From: Psychroserpens sp. Hel_I_66
GTDB taxonomy: Bacteria; Bacteroidota; Bacteroidia; Flavobacteriales; Flavobacteriaceae
DNA: 64,000 nt
Assembly (NCBI RefSeq): GCF_000799465.1
Contig: NZ_JUGU01000001.1
Span: 248,001 to 312,000 of the forward strand
Reading direction: 5' to 3'
The notes under the pieces are model-generated. The model had not been told where the DNA came from, searched no databases, and saw nothing but the letters and a program-made list of their open reading frames with translations. The position numbers and the translations under genes were made by a program. Below are positions 46,602 through 55,441 of the stretch, one piece after another. Position 1 is the stretch's first letter; the number at the start of each line of letters is the position of its first letter.

Positions 46602-48002
46602 TCATATTTCCTCAGCCATTTCAATAGCTTTTGTTAAGGCTCCCAGTTTATTATACACTTCTTGTAGCTCATTTTCAGGTACAGATTTCGATACTAATCC
46701 TGCACCTGCCTGCCAATGAAGTTTATGGTTTTTGCTCATAAAGGTTCTAATCATTATGGCGTGGTTGTAATTTCCGTTGAAATCCATAAAACCGATTGCT
46801 CCACCATAAAAGGCTCTGCTGGTTTTTTCATATTTTTCTATAAGCTGCATAGCTTTGTGCTTTGGTGCACCGCTTAAAGTTCCTGCAGGAAATGTATCTG
46901 CCACAACTTGCATTGTTGGTGTTTTGTCGTGAACTTTACCGGTAACTTTACTTACTAGGTGAATAACATGAGAGAAAAATTGTGCTTCTCTATAGGTGTC
47001 TACTTTTACTTGACTACCGTGCCTGCTAAGATCATTCCTTGCTAAATCCACTAGCATGACGTGCTCTGCGTTTTCTTTGGCGTCTTCCGCTAATTTTTTT
47101 GCCAGTTTTTGGTCTTCTTCATCGTTTCCTGTTCGTTTAAACGTGCCAGCGATTGGATGGATTTCTGCTTTTCCGTCACTTACTACTAATTGTGCTTCTG
47201 GCGAACTTCCGAAGATTTTAAAATTTCCGTAATCAAAATAAAAGAGATATGGCGAAGGATTGATACTTCTCAGAGCTCTGTAAACATTAAACTCGTCACC
47301 TTTGAAGGCTTGTGAGAATTTTTTTGAGAGTACGAGTTGAAATACATCACCACGAGCGCAATGTTGTTTTGCCAATTCTACTTGTTTTTTATAATCGTCA
47401 TCTGTTAAATTAGATGAGATATCGGAGTTTGTTTTAAAGTTATAAGAGGCAAAGTTTTTAGAGCTTATAAGTTGTAAAACTTCATCAATATTATTTTCGG
47501 CCTCAAAACAATGTGCAAAAATATAGGCTTCGTTCTTGAAATGATTTATAGCAATAATGTTTTGATATACTGCGTAATAAATATCTGGGATATCTAAGGA
47601 ATCTGGCTTTTTGGAAATTTCAATATCCTCAAAATATTTTACAGCATCGTACGCTGTGTAACCAAAAATCCCATTATTGATGAATTTAAATCGTTCTTCG
47701 GAATTTACCTTAAAACGTTTTGTGAACTTATGGATTTCTTCGGTTACCGAAATGTTTAGAGCATTGTTTGTTTTGGTACTACCATCAGGATAGGTTTGCT
47801 CGATGAAATCCTTATCAACTTTAATGGATGCAATTGGGTTAAAGCAGATATAGGAAAAACTGTTATCGTTGGCATGATAATCACTACTCTCCAATAAAAT
47901 ACTATTAGGGTATTTGTCTCTAATTTTTAGGTAAATGCTTACGGGTGTAATGGTATCTGCAAGAATTTTTTTATAATGAGTGTAAAGGCTAAACGTCTTC
48001 AT
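46602..48002 (-). CDS. trpE: Anthranilate synthase component I
   Basis: The 466-residue enzyme converts chorismate and ammonia or glutamine to anthranilate. The feedback site SILLESSDYHANDNSFSYI (about residue 34-52) contains the conserved LLES segment that binds tryptophan in other TrpE enzymes, so feedback inhibition is expected. The chorismate-binding half is complete, including HPIAGTFKRTGNDEEDQKLA and FPAGTLSGAPKHKAM. It is the first structural gene of the operon and follows a leader with attenuator features (48061-48258). Confidence 0.97.
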   Translation of the reverse strand: MKTFSLYTHYKKILADTITPVSIYLKIRDKYPNSILLESSDYHANDNSFSYICFNPIASIKVDKDFIEQTYPDGSTKTNNALNISVTEEIHKFTKRFKVNSEERFKFINNGIFGYTAYDAVKYFEDIEISKKPDSLDIPDIYYAVYQNIIAINHFKNEAYIFAHCFEAENNIDEVLQLISSKNFASYNFKTNSDISSNLTDDDYKKQVELAKQHCARGDVFQLVLSKKFSQAFKGDEFNVYRALRSINPSPYLFYFDYGNFKIFGSSPEAQLVVSDGKAEIHPIAGTFKRTGNDEEDQKLAKKLAEDAKENAEHVMLVDLARNDLSRHGSQVKVDTYREAQFFSHVIHLVSKVTGKVHDKTPTMQVVADTFPAGTLSGAPKHKAMQLIEKYEKTSRAFYGGAIGFMDFNGNYNHAIMIRTFMSKNHKLHWQAGAGLVSKSVPENELQEVYNKLGALTKAIEMAEEI

Positions 48003-48060
48003 GTTTTTTTGATGTATGTTTTTTTCTGTTATTTCTAAAAACTTAGAGAATGGGTAAATA

Positions 48061-48095
48061 AAAAAAGGCTTGTCGTGAATGACAAGCCTTTTTTT
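48061..48095 (-). terminator. trp attenuator terminator
   Basis: On the minus strand AAAAAAAGGCTTGTC, a six-base loop and GACAAGCCTTTTTTT form a strong intrinsic terminator 58 bases before trpE, inside the trp leader. Its loop and first two bases of the 3' arm (TTCACGA) can pair with the upstream antiterminator segment. Confidence 0.85.
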
Positions 48096-48135
48096 GTATA
48101 GTTAATTAAATAATACGCATAGGGTTAGTTCACGA
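48073..48135 (-). promoter_or_regulatory. Antiterminator pairing of the trp leader
   Basis: The upstream RNA segment UCGUGAA (48135-48129) is complementary to UUCACGA (48079-48073) in the terminator loop and arm. The upstream segment ends two bases before the leader-peptide stop codon. A ribosome stalled on the Trp codons (48163-48155) would leave it free to disrupt the terminator; a ribosome at the stop would cover it. Confidence 0.7.
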
Positions 48136-48187
48136 AGTTTGCTTTTCGAGAGTTCCACCACCAAGTATGATTTAAATTTGTGTTCAT
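48125..48187 (-). CDS. trpL: trp operon leader peptide with three Trp codons
   Basis: The frame from ATG at 48187 encodes 20 residues, MNTNLNHTWWWNSRKANFVN, then TAA. Codons 9-11 are TGG TGG TGG (48163-48155). Tryptophan is rare, so three in a row in a tiny ORF between a promoter and a terminator upstream of trpE is the classic sign of a leader peptide. The ORF lies 34 bases after the predicted transcription start. It has no function other than sensing charged tRNA-Trp by ribosome stalling. This is inferred from sequence and has not been tested. Confidence 0.88.
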   Translation of the reverse strand: MNTNLNHTWWWNSRKANFVN

Positions 48188-48194
48188 ATTAAAT

Positions 48195-48211
48195 TTCCAG
48201 CTAAAGCAGGA
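48195..48211. repeat. CCTGC/GCAGG-family repeat in the trp leader
   Basis: TTCCAGC-TAAA-GCAGGAT forms an imperfect hairpin between the promoter and the leader-peptide start, so the repeat was inserted in the 5' untranslated part of the leader. Confidence 0.5.
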
Positions 48212-48227
48212 TTCTAATTGTAAAGTT

Positions 48228-48258
48228 CAAAGATAGAAATCAAATATTACAATTCAAA
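48228..48258 (-). promoter_or_regulatory. trp operon promoter
   Basis: On the minus strand TTTG (48258-48255), a 19-base spacer and TATCTTTG (48235-48228) match the Bacteroidota promoter consensus closely. The expected transcription start is about 34 bases before trpL. Confidence 0.75.
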
Positions 48259-48268
48259 TTTATTTAGT

Positions 48269-48308
48269 AAAAAAAAGAGATGCTAAATATGCTTAGAATC
48301 TCTTTTTT
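48269..48308 (-). terminator. Terminator after the YceI gene
   Basis: AAAAAAGAGAT and ATCTCTTTTTT flank a long loop, with T-residues on both sides, 26 bases after the YceI stop and just upstream of the trp promoter. Confidence 0.75.
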
Positions 48309-48333
48309 CAATTATTGCTATTAATCTTTAGTG

Positions 48334-48906
48334 TTAAAATTTAAGCATAACGTTTAAATCAAACTCATCATAAATAGCTTTGTCTTTTAAATCGTTAAAA
48401 AAGCTAGGCGAACCATATCTTACATCATATTTTGATCTGTCAACTTTAAGGTTGGCAGTGGCAGTATCATCTGTAACGATCATGTCAAAAGTAATAGGGT
48501 TTGTGTTGCCTTTAATGGTTAAATCTCCGGTAACTTTATAGTTTCCGTCTTTTCCATTAACATCTGTAATGTTAAAAGTCGCATTAGAATGATCTGCTGT
48601 ACCAAAGAAATCATCAGACTTTAAATGGCCTTCTAGTTTTTCTTTACCACTTCCAGCCTCCAAATCTGTTACCGTAATAGTAGACATGTCAATTGTGAAA
48701 TTTCCACCAACTAATTTGTCATCCTCAAAAGATAAAGTACCATCAGTAAGATTGATTGTACCTTCATGAGAACCAGTTACTTTATAACCCTTCCAGGAAA
48801 TTGTTGATTCCTTAACTTTTACTTCTTTCTTAAGAATTGTAGTAAATGAAGCAAAAGATAATGCTAATACTACGATGCCTGTTGGTTTTAAAATGTTCAT
48901 TTTCAT
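48334..48906 (-). CDS. YceI family protein
   Basis: The 190-residue protein has a signal peptide (about residues 1-24) followed by a lipocalin-like YceI beta-barrel, with the conserved segments STISWKGYKVTGSHEGTI and LKVDRSKYDVRYGSPSFF. YceI proteins bind polyisoprenoids in a hydrophobic pocket and act in the periplasm. A second ATG two codons downstream is an equally good start. It follows a MarR gene on the same strand with a 29-base gap, a pairing seen often in flavobacteria. Confidence 0.9.
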   Translation of the reverse strand: MKMNILKPTGIVVLALSFASFTTILKKEVKVKESTISWKGYKVTGSHEGTINLTDGTLSFEDDKLVGGNFTIDMSTITVTDLEAGSGKEKLEGHLKSDDFFGTADHSNATFNITDVNGKDGNYKVTGDLTIKGNTNPITFDMIVTDDTATANLKVDRSKYDVRYGSPSFFNDLKDKAIYDEFDLNVMLKF

Positions 48907-48935
48907 TGTTTTGTAATTTAAGTTTGTTTTTGGTT

Positions 48936-49388
48936 TTATTGAATTTTATGTAATAATCTATTTAATTCAGTTAGTTCACTTGAAGTGAGATTTGATGTCA
49001 CATTTTCTTCGGTAGAATTAACGATGCCATCAAGCTCTGTTAATTTATCAAGACCTGTTTTTGTAATGTAAATTTCAATTTTTCTTCTATTGTTTTTACA
49101 TTCGGTGCGCTTAACAAAGTCTTTTAAAATTAACTTATCGATCAAACGTGTTGTGTTACTCATTTTATTTACCATGCGCTCTTGCACATCTTGTAAATTC
49201 ATGGGATTGCCTTTTTGACCTCTCAAAATGCGCAATACATTAAACTGTTCCATTGATAAGTCATGAGGTTTTAAAACCGCTAATAATTCTGTTTTGATTG
49301 CAGTGTTCGCCAAAAAAACATTGATTACGGTTTGCCTTGATAATGGCAAATCGACTTTCGTTTTTAATCTTTCATTTAACTCCTTCAT
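48936..49388 (-). CDS. MarR family transcriptional regulator
   Basis: The 150-residue winged-helix protein starts MKELNERLKTKVDLPL; a start 21 bases upstream lies within an operator-like repeat and is unlikely. The DNA-binding part includes SMEQFNVLRILRGQKGNPMNLQDVQERM (about 42-69) and a wing around CKNNRRKIEIYIT. MarR proteins are usually repressors released by a ligand or by redox stress. It is the first gene of a two-gene operon with YceI and probably controls it through the repeat over its start region. Confidence 0.9.
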   Translation of the reverse strand: MKELNERLKTKVDLPLSRQTVINVFLANTAIKTELLAVLKPHDLSMEQFNVLRILRGQKGNPMNLQDVQERMVNKMSNTTRLIDKLILKDFVKRTECKNNRRKIEIYITKTGLDKLTELDGIVNSTEENVTSNLTSSELTELNRLLHKIQ

Positions 49389-49414
49389 ATACAACAATTG
49401 TATAGACAAATGTA
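49388..49414 (-). promoter_or_regulatory. Operator and -7 box of the MarR-YceI operon
   Basis: TATACAA-CAA-TTGTATA (49388-49404) is a perfect 17-bp inverted repeat that touches the start codon. A minus-strand TACATTTG -7 box (49414-49407) lies beside it. A regulator bound here would block transcription or early elongation. Confidence 0.5.
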
Positions 49415-49490
49415 ATGCGATTTTTGAATGTAGATTCTAATATTATGTTAAATTTAATATCGTGATAGTTTTGATGATTAACTTTAGAGT

Positions 49491-50015
49491 ATGAAATTGA
49501 AAATTATCACTTTAGTGCTTCTGTTTTTTTACTTCGGAAATGTGACCGCTCAGGTAAATCCTTCCGAAGAAAAAATGAAAATAGCGACCGTAAAAGATTT
49601 GAAGGTTCTTAACTTTAATGAGCTGGAGTCATACCTAAAGTCTAAAGATGATAATAAAACTTATGTCGTTAATTTTTGGGCAACGTGGTGTGCACCATGT
49701 GTTAAGGAGTTGCCTTATTTTGAAGATTTAAATTCAAATTACTCCAGTAAAAATGTTGAGGTTATTTTGGTGAGTCTTGATTTTCCGAAGCAAATAGAAA
49801 CAAAGCTCAAATCTTTTCTTGAAAAACGACATTTAAAAAGTGAAGTAATCGTATTAAATGATGTGGATTCAAATACATGGATTCCCAAAGTAGATAAAAA
49901 CTGGTCTGGGGCAATACCAGCAACAATTATATACAATAGTAACAAGACAACGTTTTATGAGCGTTCTTTTAATTACGAAGAATTAGAAAATGAATTAAAA
50001 CAATTTATTAAATAA
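49491..50015 (+). CDS. TlpA-like thioredoxin-fold protein
   Basis: The 174-residue protein has a signal peptide (about residues 1-20) and a thioredoxin domain with the active motif WCAPC in VVNFWATWCAPCVKELPYFE (about 59-78) and cis-Pro segment SGAIPATIIYN (about 139). Such proteins reduce periplasmic disulfides, for example during cytochrome c maturation. It is followed after six bases by another thioredoxin-fold gene. A -7-like TAGTTTTG is at 49466-49473. Two TTCCGAAG octamers are in the first 100 bases and another at 49783. Confidence 0.9.
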   Translation: MKLKIITLVLLFFYFGNVTAQVNPSEEKMKIATVKDLKVLNFNELESYLKSKDDNKTYVVNFWATWCAPCVKELPYFEDLNSNYSSKNVEVILVSLDFPKQIETKLKSFLEKRHLKSEVIVLNDVDSNTWIPKVDKNWSGAIPATIIYNSNKTTFYERSFNYEELENELKQFIK

Positions 50016-50021
50016 AAAACT

Positions 50022-50630
50022 ATGAAAAATACTTTTAAAATAGCAATGGCATTAGTTGTAATGCTTACTACATCTGTTTTTACAGCATCAGCTCAAGGTT
50101 ACGATATTGGAGATATTGCAACAGATTTTAAATTAAATAATATAGATGGGACAGAGGTCTCAATGGCAGATTATGGAGATGCCAAAGGATTCATCATTGT
50201 ATTTACATGCAATACATGCCCTTATGCAGTAGCTTATGAGGATCGTATTGAGGCATTAAACAAAAAATACGAAGATAAAGGTTACCCAGTTATAGCGATC
50301 ATGCCAAATAATACTGATGTAAAACCTGGTGATAGCATGGAAGCTATGAAGGCAAGAGCCAAAGCAAAAGGATTTACATTTCCATACTTGATGGATGAAG
50401 GACAAAAAATCTACCCACAATATGGAGCAACAAAAACCCCTCATGTCTATATTTTGGAGCGTACGACAAAAGGTCATGAAGTAAAATATATTGGAGCAAT
50501 TGACGATAATTACCAAGATGCAAGTGCAGTTACAGAAACATATGCTGAAGATGCAGTTGACGCTTTACTATCTGGCAATGAAGTTCCTGAGAAAAAAACG
50601 AGAGCAATTGGATGCTCTATTAAGGTTTAA
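50022..50630 (+). CDS. Thioredoxin-family protein, AhpC/TSA-like with CNTCPYA
   Basis: The 202-residue protein has a signal peptide (about residues 1-24) and a peroxiredoxin-like fold. The segment FTCNTCPYAVAYEDRI (about 55-70) carries CxxC, not the usual peroxidatic PxxxTxxC motif, so it is a thioredoxin-like reductase or a regulatory relative rather than a typical peroxiredoxin. The gene is six bases after the TlpA-like gene and ends at a terminator (50656-50688), so the two form an operon. Confidence 0.87.
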   Translation: MKNTFKIAMALVVMLTTSVFTASAQGYDIGDIATDFKLNNIDGTEVSMADYGDAKGFIIVFTCNTCPYAVAYEDRIEALNKKYEDKGYPVIAIMPNNTDVKPGDSMEAMKARAKAKGFTFPYLMDEGQKIYPQYGATKTPHVYILERTTKGHEVKYIGAIDDNYQDASAVTETYAEDAVDALLSGNEVPEKKTRAIGCSIKV

Positions 50631-50655
50631 AGAGACCAAAATATTAGAATTTAAG

Positions 50656-50688
50656 AATCCGAAGTGTAACACTTCGGATTTTTTTTTC
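50656..50688 (+). terminator. Terminator of the thioredoxin operon
   Basis: AATCCGAAGTGT and ACACTTCGGATT form a 12-bp stem followed by nine T. The stem contains CCGAAG, but not the TTCCGAAG octamer. Confidence 0.9.
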
Positions 50689-50752
50689 GTCTTTAAATTA
50701 AAATATCATAAAGAAACGTTAATTTTGCATGATTATTGATGTATAAAAAAGT

Positions 50753-51061
50753 ATGGCAGATTTATCACAACAAGAATGGACCTCTAAATTAAATGCAGAT
50801 GAAAATGCAGTAATTCTAGATGTTAGAACACCAGAAGAAGTAGCGCAAGGAATGATCCCAAATGCTATGGCAATCGATATTTATAAAGGTCAAGGTTTTA
50901 TTGATGAGATTGAAAAATTAGATAAAACCAAAACGTATTATGTGTATTGTAGATCTGGTGCACGAAGCGGTCAAGCTTGCAGTGTCATGAATCAATTAGG
51001 ATTTAAAAATGCATACAACCTTACAGGTGGCTTTATGGAATGGCAAGGTGAAGTCGCTTAA
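50753..51061 (+). CDS. Rhodanese-like sulfurtransferase, cytoplasmic
   Basis: The 102-residue single-domain rhodanese has the sulfur-carrying Cys in YVYCRSGARSGQAC (about residue 64-77) and ends in GGFMEWQGE. It lacks a signal peptide and should act in the cytoplasm, moving persulfide sulfur. A -7-like TAATTTTG is at 50720-50727. It is 18 bases upstream of a second rhodanese gene. Confidence 0.93.
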   Translation: MADLSQQEWTSKLNADENAVILDVRTPEEVAQGMIPNAMAIDIYKGQGFIDEIEKLDKTKTYYVYCRSGARSGQACSVMNQLGFKNAYNLTGGFMEWQGEVA

Positions 51062-51079
51062 ACTCAAAAATCAATCAAT

Positions 51080-51478
51080 ATGAAAAACAAGATTTTAATG
51101 TATTGTATAGTGCTTTTTGCACTAACATTTAGTTGTGAGAAAGCAACTCAAAACGAGGTAATAATGGTTTCTGCGGAACAAATGCAAGAACTCATAGAAC
51201 TTGAGGATATTCAAGTTGTAGATGTAAGAACTTCAGAAGAATATAAAACAGGCTTTATTGCGCATTCGCAAAATATAGATTACCTCTCACCAACGTTTGA
51301 AGAGGATTTGACTAAACTGGATAAGTCTAAACCAATACTTGTATACTGCAAGTCTGGTGGACGAAGCGGAAAATGCACAAAGAAATTACAAGAGGCAGGA
51401 TTTGTTAAGATTTACGATTTGGAAGGAGGCATAGCCCAATGGAAATTTCATGATCTCGAAATTAAAAAAAATGAATAA
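51080..51478 (+). CDS. Rhodanese-like lipoprotein
   Basis: The 132-residue protein has a lipoprotein signal ending in LTFSC (Cys about residue 19) followed by one rhodanese domain with the active Cys in VYCKSGGRSGKC (about 92-103). It probably faces the periplasm, unlike its cytoplasmic neighbour, so the two would handle sulfur on opposite sides of the membrane. It is followed by a terminator. Confidence 0.92.
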   Translation: MKNKILMYCIVLFALTFSCEKATQNEVIMVSAEQMQELIELEDIQVVDVRTSEEYKTGFIAHSQNIDYLSPTFEEDLTKLDKSKPILVYCKSGGRSGKCTKKLQEAGFVKIYDLEGGIAQWKFHDLEIKKNE

Positions 51479-51480
51479 TT

Positions 51481-51512
51481 AAAAGAACCGAACATAACGT
51501 TCGGTTTTTTTA
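51481..51512 (+). terminator. Terminator of the rhodanese pair
   Basis: ACCGAAC-ATAAC-GTTCGGT with a T-run follows the second rhodanese gene by a few bases. Confidence 0.9.
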
Positions 51513-51610
51513 TTTTATAATCTGGGGTATATGTTAATCAAGTCCAAATGAAATCGATTAATCCTTTAGTTTTTTTTAAATTAGCCTCTTTCAAAACCTA
51601 ATCATATCTA

Positions 51611-53977
51611 ATGAAGAATTTAATTATCTTGATTTTTAGTTTATTAGTGTATTCAAACACTGTAAATTCTCAAATTTTAGAGCCCGTTAAATGGAAAACT
51701 ACCGTAGAGAAAATATCAGATACCGAGTATGATCTCATATCGTCCACAACAATTGAATCTGGTTGGCACTTGTATTCCCAAAACGTGCCAGAAGATGGGC
51801 CAATCCCAACAACATTCTCATATAAGCCAAATTCAGATTTTGAAATAATCGGAAACACTTCGGAAGAAGAAGGTCACACTGTTCAAGATCCTGTTTTTCA
51901 GATGAAGATTAAATTTTTTGAGGACAAAGCAGAGTTTAGACAACGCATCAAAATCTTAAATCAAGAACTATCTGTCGTAGAAGGTGAGGTTGAGTTCATG
52001 GCATGTGATGATGAGAAATGCCTTCCGCCAGATTATGTTGATTTACAGTTTATTATAAAGTCAGACAATAGTTTAGGTCAAAACGAAAATCCTGGGATTT
52101 TAGAACCTGTAAAATGGACCTCTTCCGTAGAAAAAATATCAGATACCGAATACATTTTAGTGTCAAAAGCAACTGTTGATGACCATTGGCATTTATACTC
52201 TCAAGATGTGCCAGAAGATGGACCAATTCCAACCACATTTGATTATATGTTGGGAGAAGGCGCAGAACTCGTTGGAGAAACTATAGAGGAAAAAGGCATC
52301 ACAGTAGATGATAAGGTCTTTGAGATGAAGGTGAAGTTTTTTGAAAATTCTGCTGAATTTAGACAGAAGATTAAGTTGTCTAACAAAGATCTCAAAACAG
52401 TAAAAGCCGAAATTGGATTTATGGCTTGCGATGACGAAAAATGTCTGGCTCCAAGTTACGTAGATTTAGAATTTGACCTCACCAAAAGTAGTGTTGCAAA
52501 GAGTGTTATGACTTCTGGAGTTGATAAAAACGATAGTAATAAAGAAGGCTTATGGACGATTTTCCTTTTAGGATTAGGTGCAGGTTTTATCGCTTTATTT
52601 ACACCATGTGTTTTCCCGTTAATACCAATGACAGTTAGCTTTTTTACAAAGCAAAGTAAAAATAAGGCTGAAGGCATAAAAAATGCAATTATCTATGGGT
52701 TAAGCATCATCGTTATCTATGTGATATTGGGAACAGGTGTCGTTGCTATATTTGGTGCGAGCGCAATTAATGAGTTTTCTACCAGTGTAGCTTTTAATCT
52801 TATATTCTTTGTTATTCTCATGATTTTTGCCATTTCCTTTTTGGGAGCTTTTGAAATTATGCTGCCAAATTCTTGGGCTAATAAAATAGATAGAAAAGCA
52901 GATAAAGGCGGTTATACAGGCATATTTTTTATGGCATTGGCATTAGCAATCGTATCGTTTTCATGTACAGGACCGTTTGTAGGAAATATTATTGTACTCT
53001 CTGCTTCAGAAGGTGGATTGGCGCCAATGATCGGGATGTTTGGTTTCTCTCTAGCATTGGCTTTACCGTTTGCATTGTTCGCAGCATTTCCAGGTTGGAT
53101 GAACTCACTGCCAAAATCTGGAGGTTGGTTAAATACAGTAAAAGTTGTTCTCGGGTTTTTAGAGTTGGCGTTTGCTTTTAAGTTTTTGTCAAATGCAGAT
53201 TTGGTTTCACAGTGGCACATTTTGGAAAGAGAAGTATTTATCGCGATTTGGATTGCGATTTTTGGAGCGATGGCGTTATATCTCTTCGGAAAAATCCAAC
53301 TTCCGCACGATTCTCCTTTGAAGCATATTTCCGTAGGAAGACTTTTATTGGGACTGTTGACACTTACGTTTACGGTCTATTTAATCCCGGGACTTTGGGG
53401 AGCGCCTTTAAATCTCATTAGTGCTTTTCCGCCACCTTTAGATTATAGTGAGTCACCTTACGGAGTTGGAAATAGTAGAGGAGGAGCTGCATCAAGTACC
53501 GCAGATCATGGGGACTTGCCAGATGGAGGACATCTATTGGCACCACATGATATTTTAGCGTTCAATGATTATGACAAAGGGTTAGCGTATGCAAAATCTG
53601 TTGGAAAACCAGTGATGATCGATTTTACAGGTTGGGCTTGTGTGAATTGTCGTAAAATGGAACAAAACGTTTGGATAGAGCCCAGAATTCTTGATAAACT
53701 TAAAAACGACGTTGTACTTATTTCTTTATATGTGGATGATAAACGAAAACTAGAAGACGATGAGGTTACTGATTCTCAATTAAAACCAGGAAAAAAACTA
53801 AAATATATAGGTCAAAAATGGAGTGAGCTCCAGACCATAAAATATAAAACCAATACACAACCGTATTATGTATTGATGGATCATGATGAGAATAATCTCA
53901 ATGAACCTGTTGCATATACGCCAGATGCAGATGAATATTATAAGTGGTTAGAGGATGGGATTGGGAAGTTTGAGTAA
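51611..53977 (+). CDS. dsbD: Thiol:disulfide interchange protein DsbD with duplicated N-terminal domain
   Basis: The 788-residue protein has a signal peptide, then two copies of the DsbD N-terminal domain (about residues 22-155 and 160-297) that share long identical stretches: [24 protein letters not shown] and [10 protein letters not shown]. The membrane part (about 315-615) has the conserved [11 protein letters not shown] and [11 protein letters not shown] segments, and the C-terminal thioredoxin domain has WACVNCRKM. The protein moves electrons from cytoplasmic thioredoxin to periplasmic proteins. Most DsbD proteins have one N-terminal domain; here it is a tandem copy. It follows the rhodanese pair and precedes a hypothetical gene by five bases. 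Confidence 0.94.
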   Translation: MKNLIILIFSLLVYSNTVNSQILEPVKWKTTVEKISDTEYDLISSTTIESGWHLYSQNVPEDGPIPTTFSYKPNSDFEIIGNTSEEEGHTVQDPVFQMKIKFFEDKAEFRQRIKILNQELSVVEGEVEFMACDDEKCLPPDYVDLQFIIKSDNSLGQNENPGILEPVKWTSSVEKISDTEYILVSKATVDDHWHLYSQDVPEDGPIPTTFDYMLGEGAELVGETIEEKGITVDDKVFEMKVKFFENSAEFRQKIKLSNKDLKTVKAEIGFMACDDEKCLAPSYVDLEFDLTKSSVAKSVMTSGVDKNDSNKEGLWTIFLLGLGAGFIALFTPCVFPLIPMTVSFFTKQSKNKAEGIKNAIIYGLSIIVIYVILGTGVVAIFGASAINEFSTSVAFNLIFFVILMIFAISFLGAFEIMLPNSWANKIDRKADKGGYTGIFFMALALAIVSFSCTGPFVGNIIVLSASEGGLAPMIGMFGFSLALALPFALFAAFPGWMNSLPKSGGWLNTVKVVLGFLELAFAFKFLSNADLVSQWHILEREVFIAIWIAIFGAMALYLFGKIQLPHDSPLKHISVGRLLLGLLTLTFTVYLIPGLWGAPLNLISAFPPPLDYSESPYGVGNSRGGAASSTADHGDLPDGGHLLAPHDILAFNDYDKGLAYAKSVGKPVMIDFTGWACVNCRKMEQNVWIEPRILDKLKNDVVLISLYVDDKRKLEDDEVTDSQLKPGKKLKYIGQKWSELQTIKYKTNTQPYYVLMDHDENNLNEPVAYTPDADEYYKWLEDGIGKFE

Positions 53978-53982
53978 AACTT

Positions 53983-54828
53983 ATGAAAAAGATTTTTGTC
54001 ATTTTATTGATATTTCCTTGTCTTTGTTTTTCGCAGAGCGATATTTTCTTTTATACTGATGAAAATGGATTAATCTATCTTACAGATTCATTTTATGATT
54101 ATTATAATATTGAAGAAGAAATTACAGAAGAACAAAAAACAATGATGGTCAAAGCTCTTGAAACTCATAAAAATTATTTTTATTCCGATGACACAATTTT
54201 ATTAAATAAAATTAATTCTTACAAACAGATATTAGACATGAGTAGTTTTCTAAATAAGGAAACGCTTGAGTATTCTGAGAAACTATATAGTTATATTTCT
54301 GACGATGTCAGTTATAGGTATTATATATTTGACGTAATATATGATTTGGTATCAACTTATAATGAAATTGGTAAATATCATTTGGCATTATCAATTCTTG
54401 AAAAACATAAAAAGGTTATTGAAAAACATAAAAATTTCACTTGCGGAAATGGAGCTAAAATACATTATAATAAAGTTGGTTCTCTGTTTTTTGAAACATA
54501 TAGAAATTTAAATTATACTGATGAAACTCTAATATATGGTTTCAAATATTTATTAAATAATAAAAAGTTTTCAAAAGAATTGGTAGAGGTCTTAGCTGAA
54601 AATTATTCTAAAGAAGATTTATTAAAAACTTTTTCTCAGTTAGAGGGTAGCTTTGTTGAAAACAACAATAAATCACTCTCTAATTTTCAGTATTTAAATT
54701 ACAAAATCGATGTTGATGGTTTTTCAGGGATTTTTTGGTATTATAATAAGTCAAAAGGTCTAACAGAATTCGACCAACTAAAAAACATCTGGTTTTATAA
54801 AAATTTGGAAGCCTATTTGAATAAATAA
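53983..54828 (+). CDS. Secreted hypothetical protein
   Basis: The 281-residue protein starts MKKIFVILLIFPCLCFSQ with a signal peptide. The mature part is helical, acidic and Tyr/Asn-rich with short repeats such as LEKHKKVIEKHKN, resembling TPR-like helices but without a confident match. The gene is clearly more AT-rich than dsbD, which it follows by five bases, suggesting later addition. A terminator follows. Function unknown. Confidence 0.7.
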   Translation: MKKIFVILLIFPCLCFSQSDIFFYTDENGLIYLTDSFYDYYNIEEEITEEQKTMMVKALETHKNYFYSDDTILLNKINSYKQILDMSSFLNKETLEYSEKLYSYISDDVSYRYYIFDVIYDLVSTYNEIGKYHLALSILEKHKKVIEKHKNFTCGNGAKIHYNKVGSLFFETYRNLNYTDETLIYGFKYLLNNKKFSKELVEVLAENYSKEDLLKTFSQLEGSFVENNNKSLSNFQYLNYKIDVDGFSGIFWYYNKSKGLTEFDQLKNIWFYKNLEAYLNK

Positions 54829-54861
54829 AAAAAAGGCAATTTACTTAGATTGCCTTTTTTT
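54826..54861. terminator. Terminator between convergent genes
   Basis: AAAGGCAAT and ATTGCCTTT with A/T runs on both sides can serve the secreted hypothetical gene and the convergent msrA. Confidence 0.85.
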
Positions 54862-54877
54862 GATGCTTAATTTAAAT

Positions 54878-55441
54878 TTAAGCAGTCTGCTTCTTCAACT
54901 TATCCGCATGCATTTTTTTAAGCTTTGCCAATTTAGGGTCAATTACAAATGTGCAATAGTCTCGTCTTTGATTACTATTGTAGAAATCTTGATGTTCTGC
55001 TTCGGCTTCAAAAAACTCACCTAGTTCGCTGATTTCTGTAACAATTGGATTTTCGTAGTATGATGAAACTTCTTTCACTATAACTTCTGCAATTTCTTTT
55101 TGCTTGTCATCGTGATAAAAAATCACAGAGCGATACTGCGTGCCTACATCACCACCTTGACGGTTCAAAGTTGTTGGGTCGTGACTCGTCATGAAAATAA
55201 CAAGTAGGTCTTCATAAGAAATAACATTAGCATCGTAAGTCACTTGCACAACTTCGGCATGTCCTGTTAATCCAGAACAAATTTCTCTGTATGTTGGTTT
55301 TCCAGGAACTGTTCCTCCAGAATAACCTGAGACCACTTTTTCAACGCCTTTAATTTGGTTATAAATGGTTTCAATGCACCAAAAGCAACCGCAACCTACG
55401 GTTAATTGTTCTATTTTTTTATCTTTTTTATGATCTGTCAT
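54878..55441 (-). CDS. msrA: Peptide methionine sulfoxide reductase A
   Basis: The 187-residue enzyme reduces the S epimer of methionine sulfoxide. The active Cys is in GCGCFWCIETIYNQIKGV (about residue 16-33) and the catalytic segment GYSGGTVPGKPTY follows. The C-terminus is Lys-rich and lacks the usual resolving Cys pair, so recycling may use other thiols. Its start overlaps the msrB stop by one base (TAATG). MsrA and MsrB form one operon on the minus strand, close to the DsbD cluster. Confidence 0.95.
   Translation of the reverse strand: MTDHKKDKKIEQLTVGCGCFWCIETIYNQIKGVEKVVSGYSGGTVPGKPTYREICSGLTGHAEVVQVTYDANVISYEDLLVIFMTSHDPTTLNRQGGDVGTQYRSVIFYHDDKQKEIAEVIVKEVSSYYENPIVTEISELGEFFEAEAEHQDFYNSNQRRDYCTFVIDPKLAKLKKMHADKLKKQTA

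Noticed and set aside
50656..50688. Extra copies of the TTCCGAAG octamer in a terminator stem
   Set aside because: The sequence is ATCCGAAG, so it was not counted.
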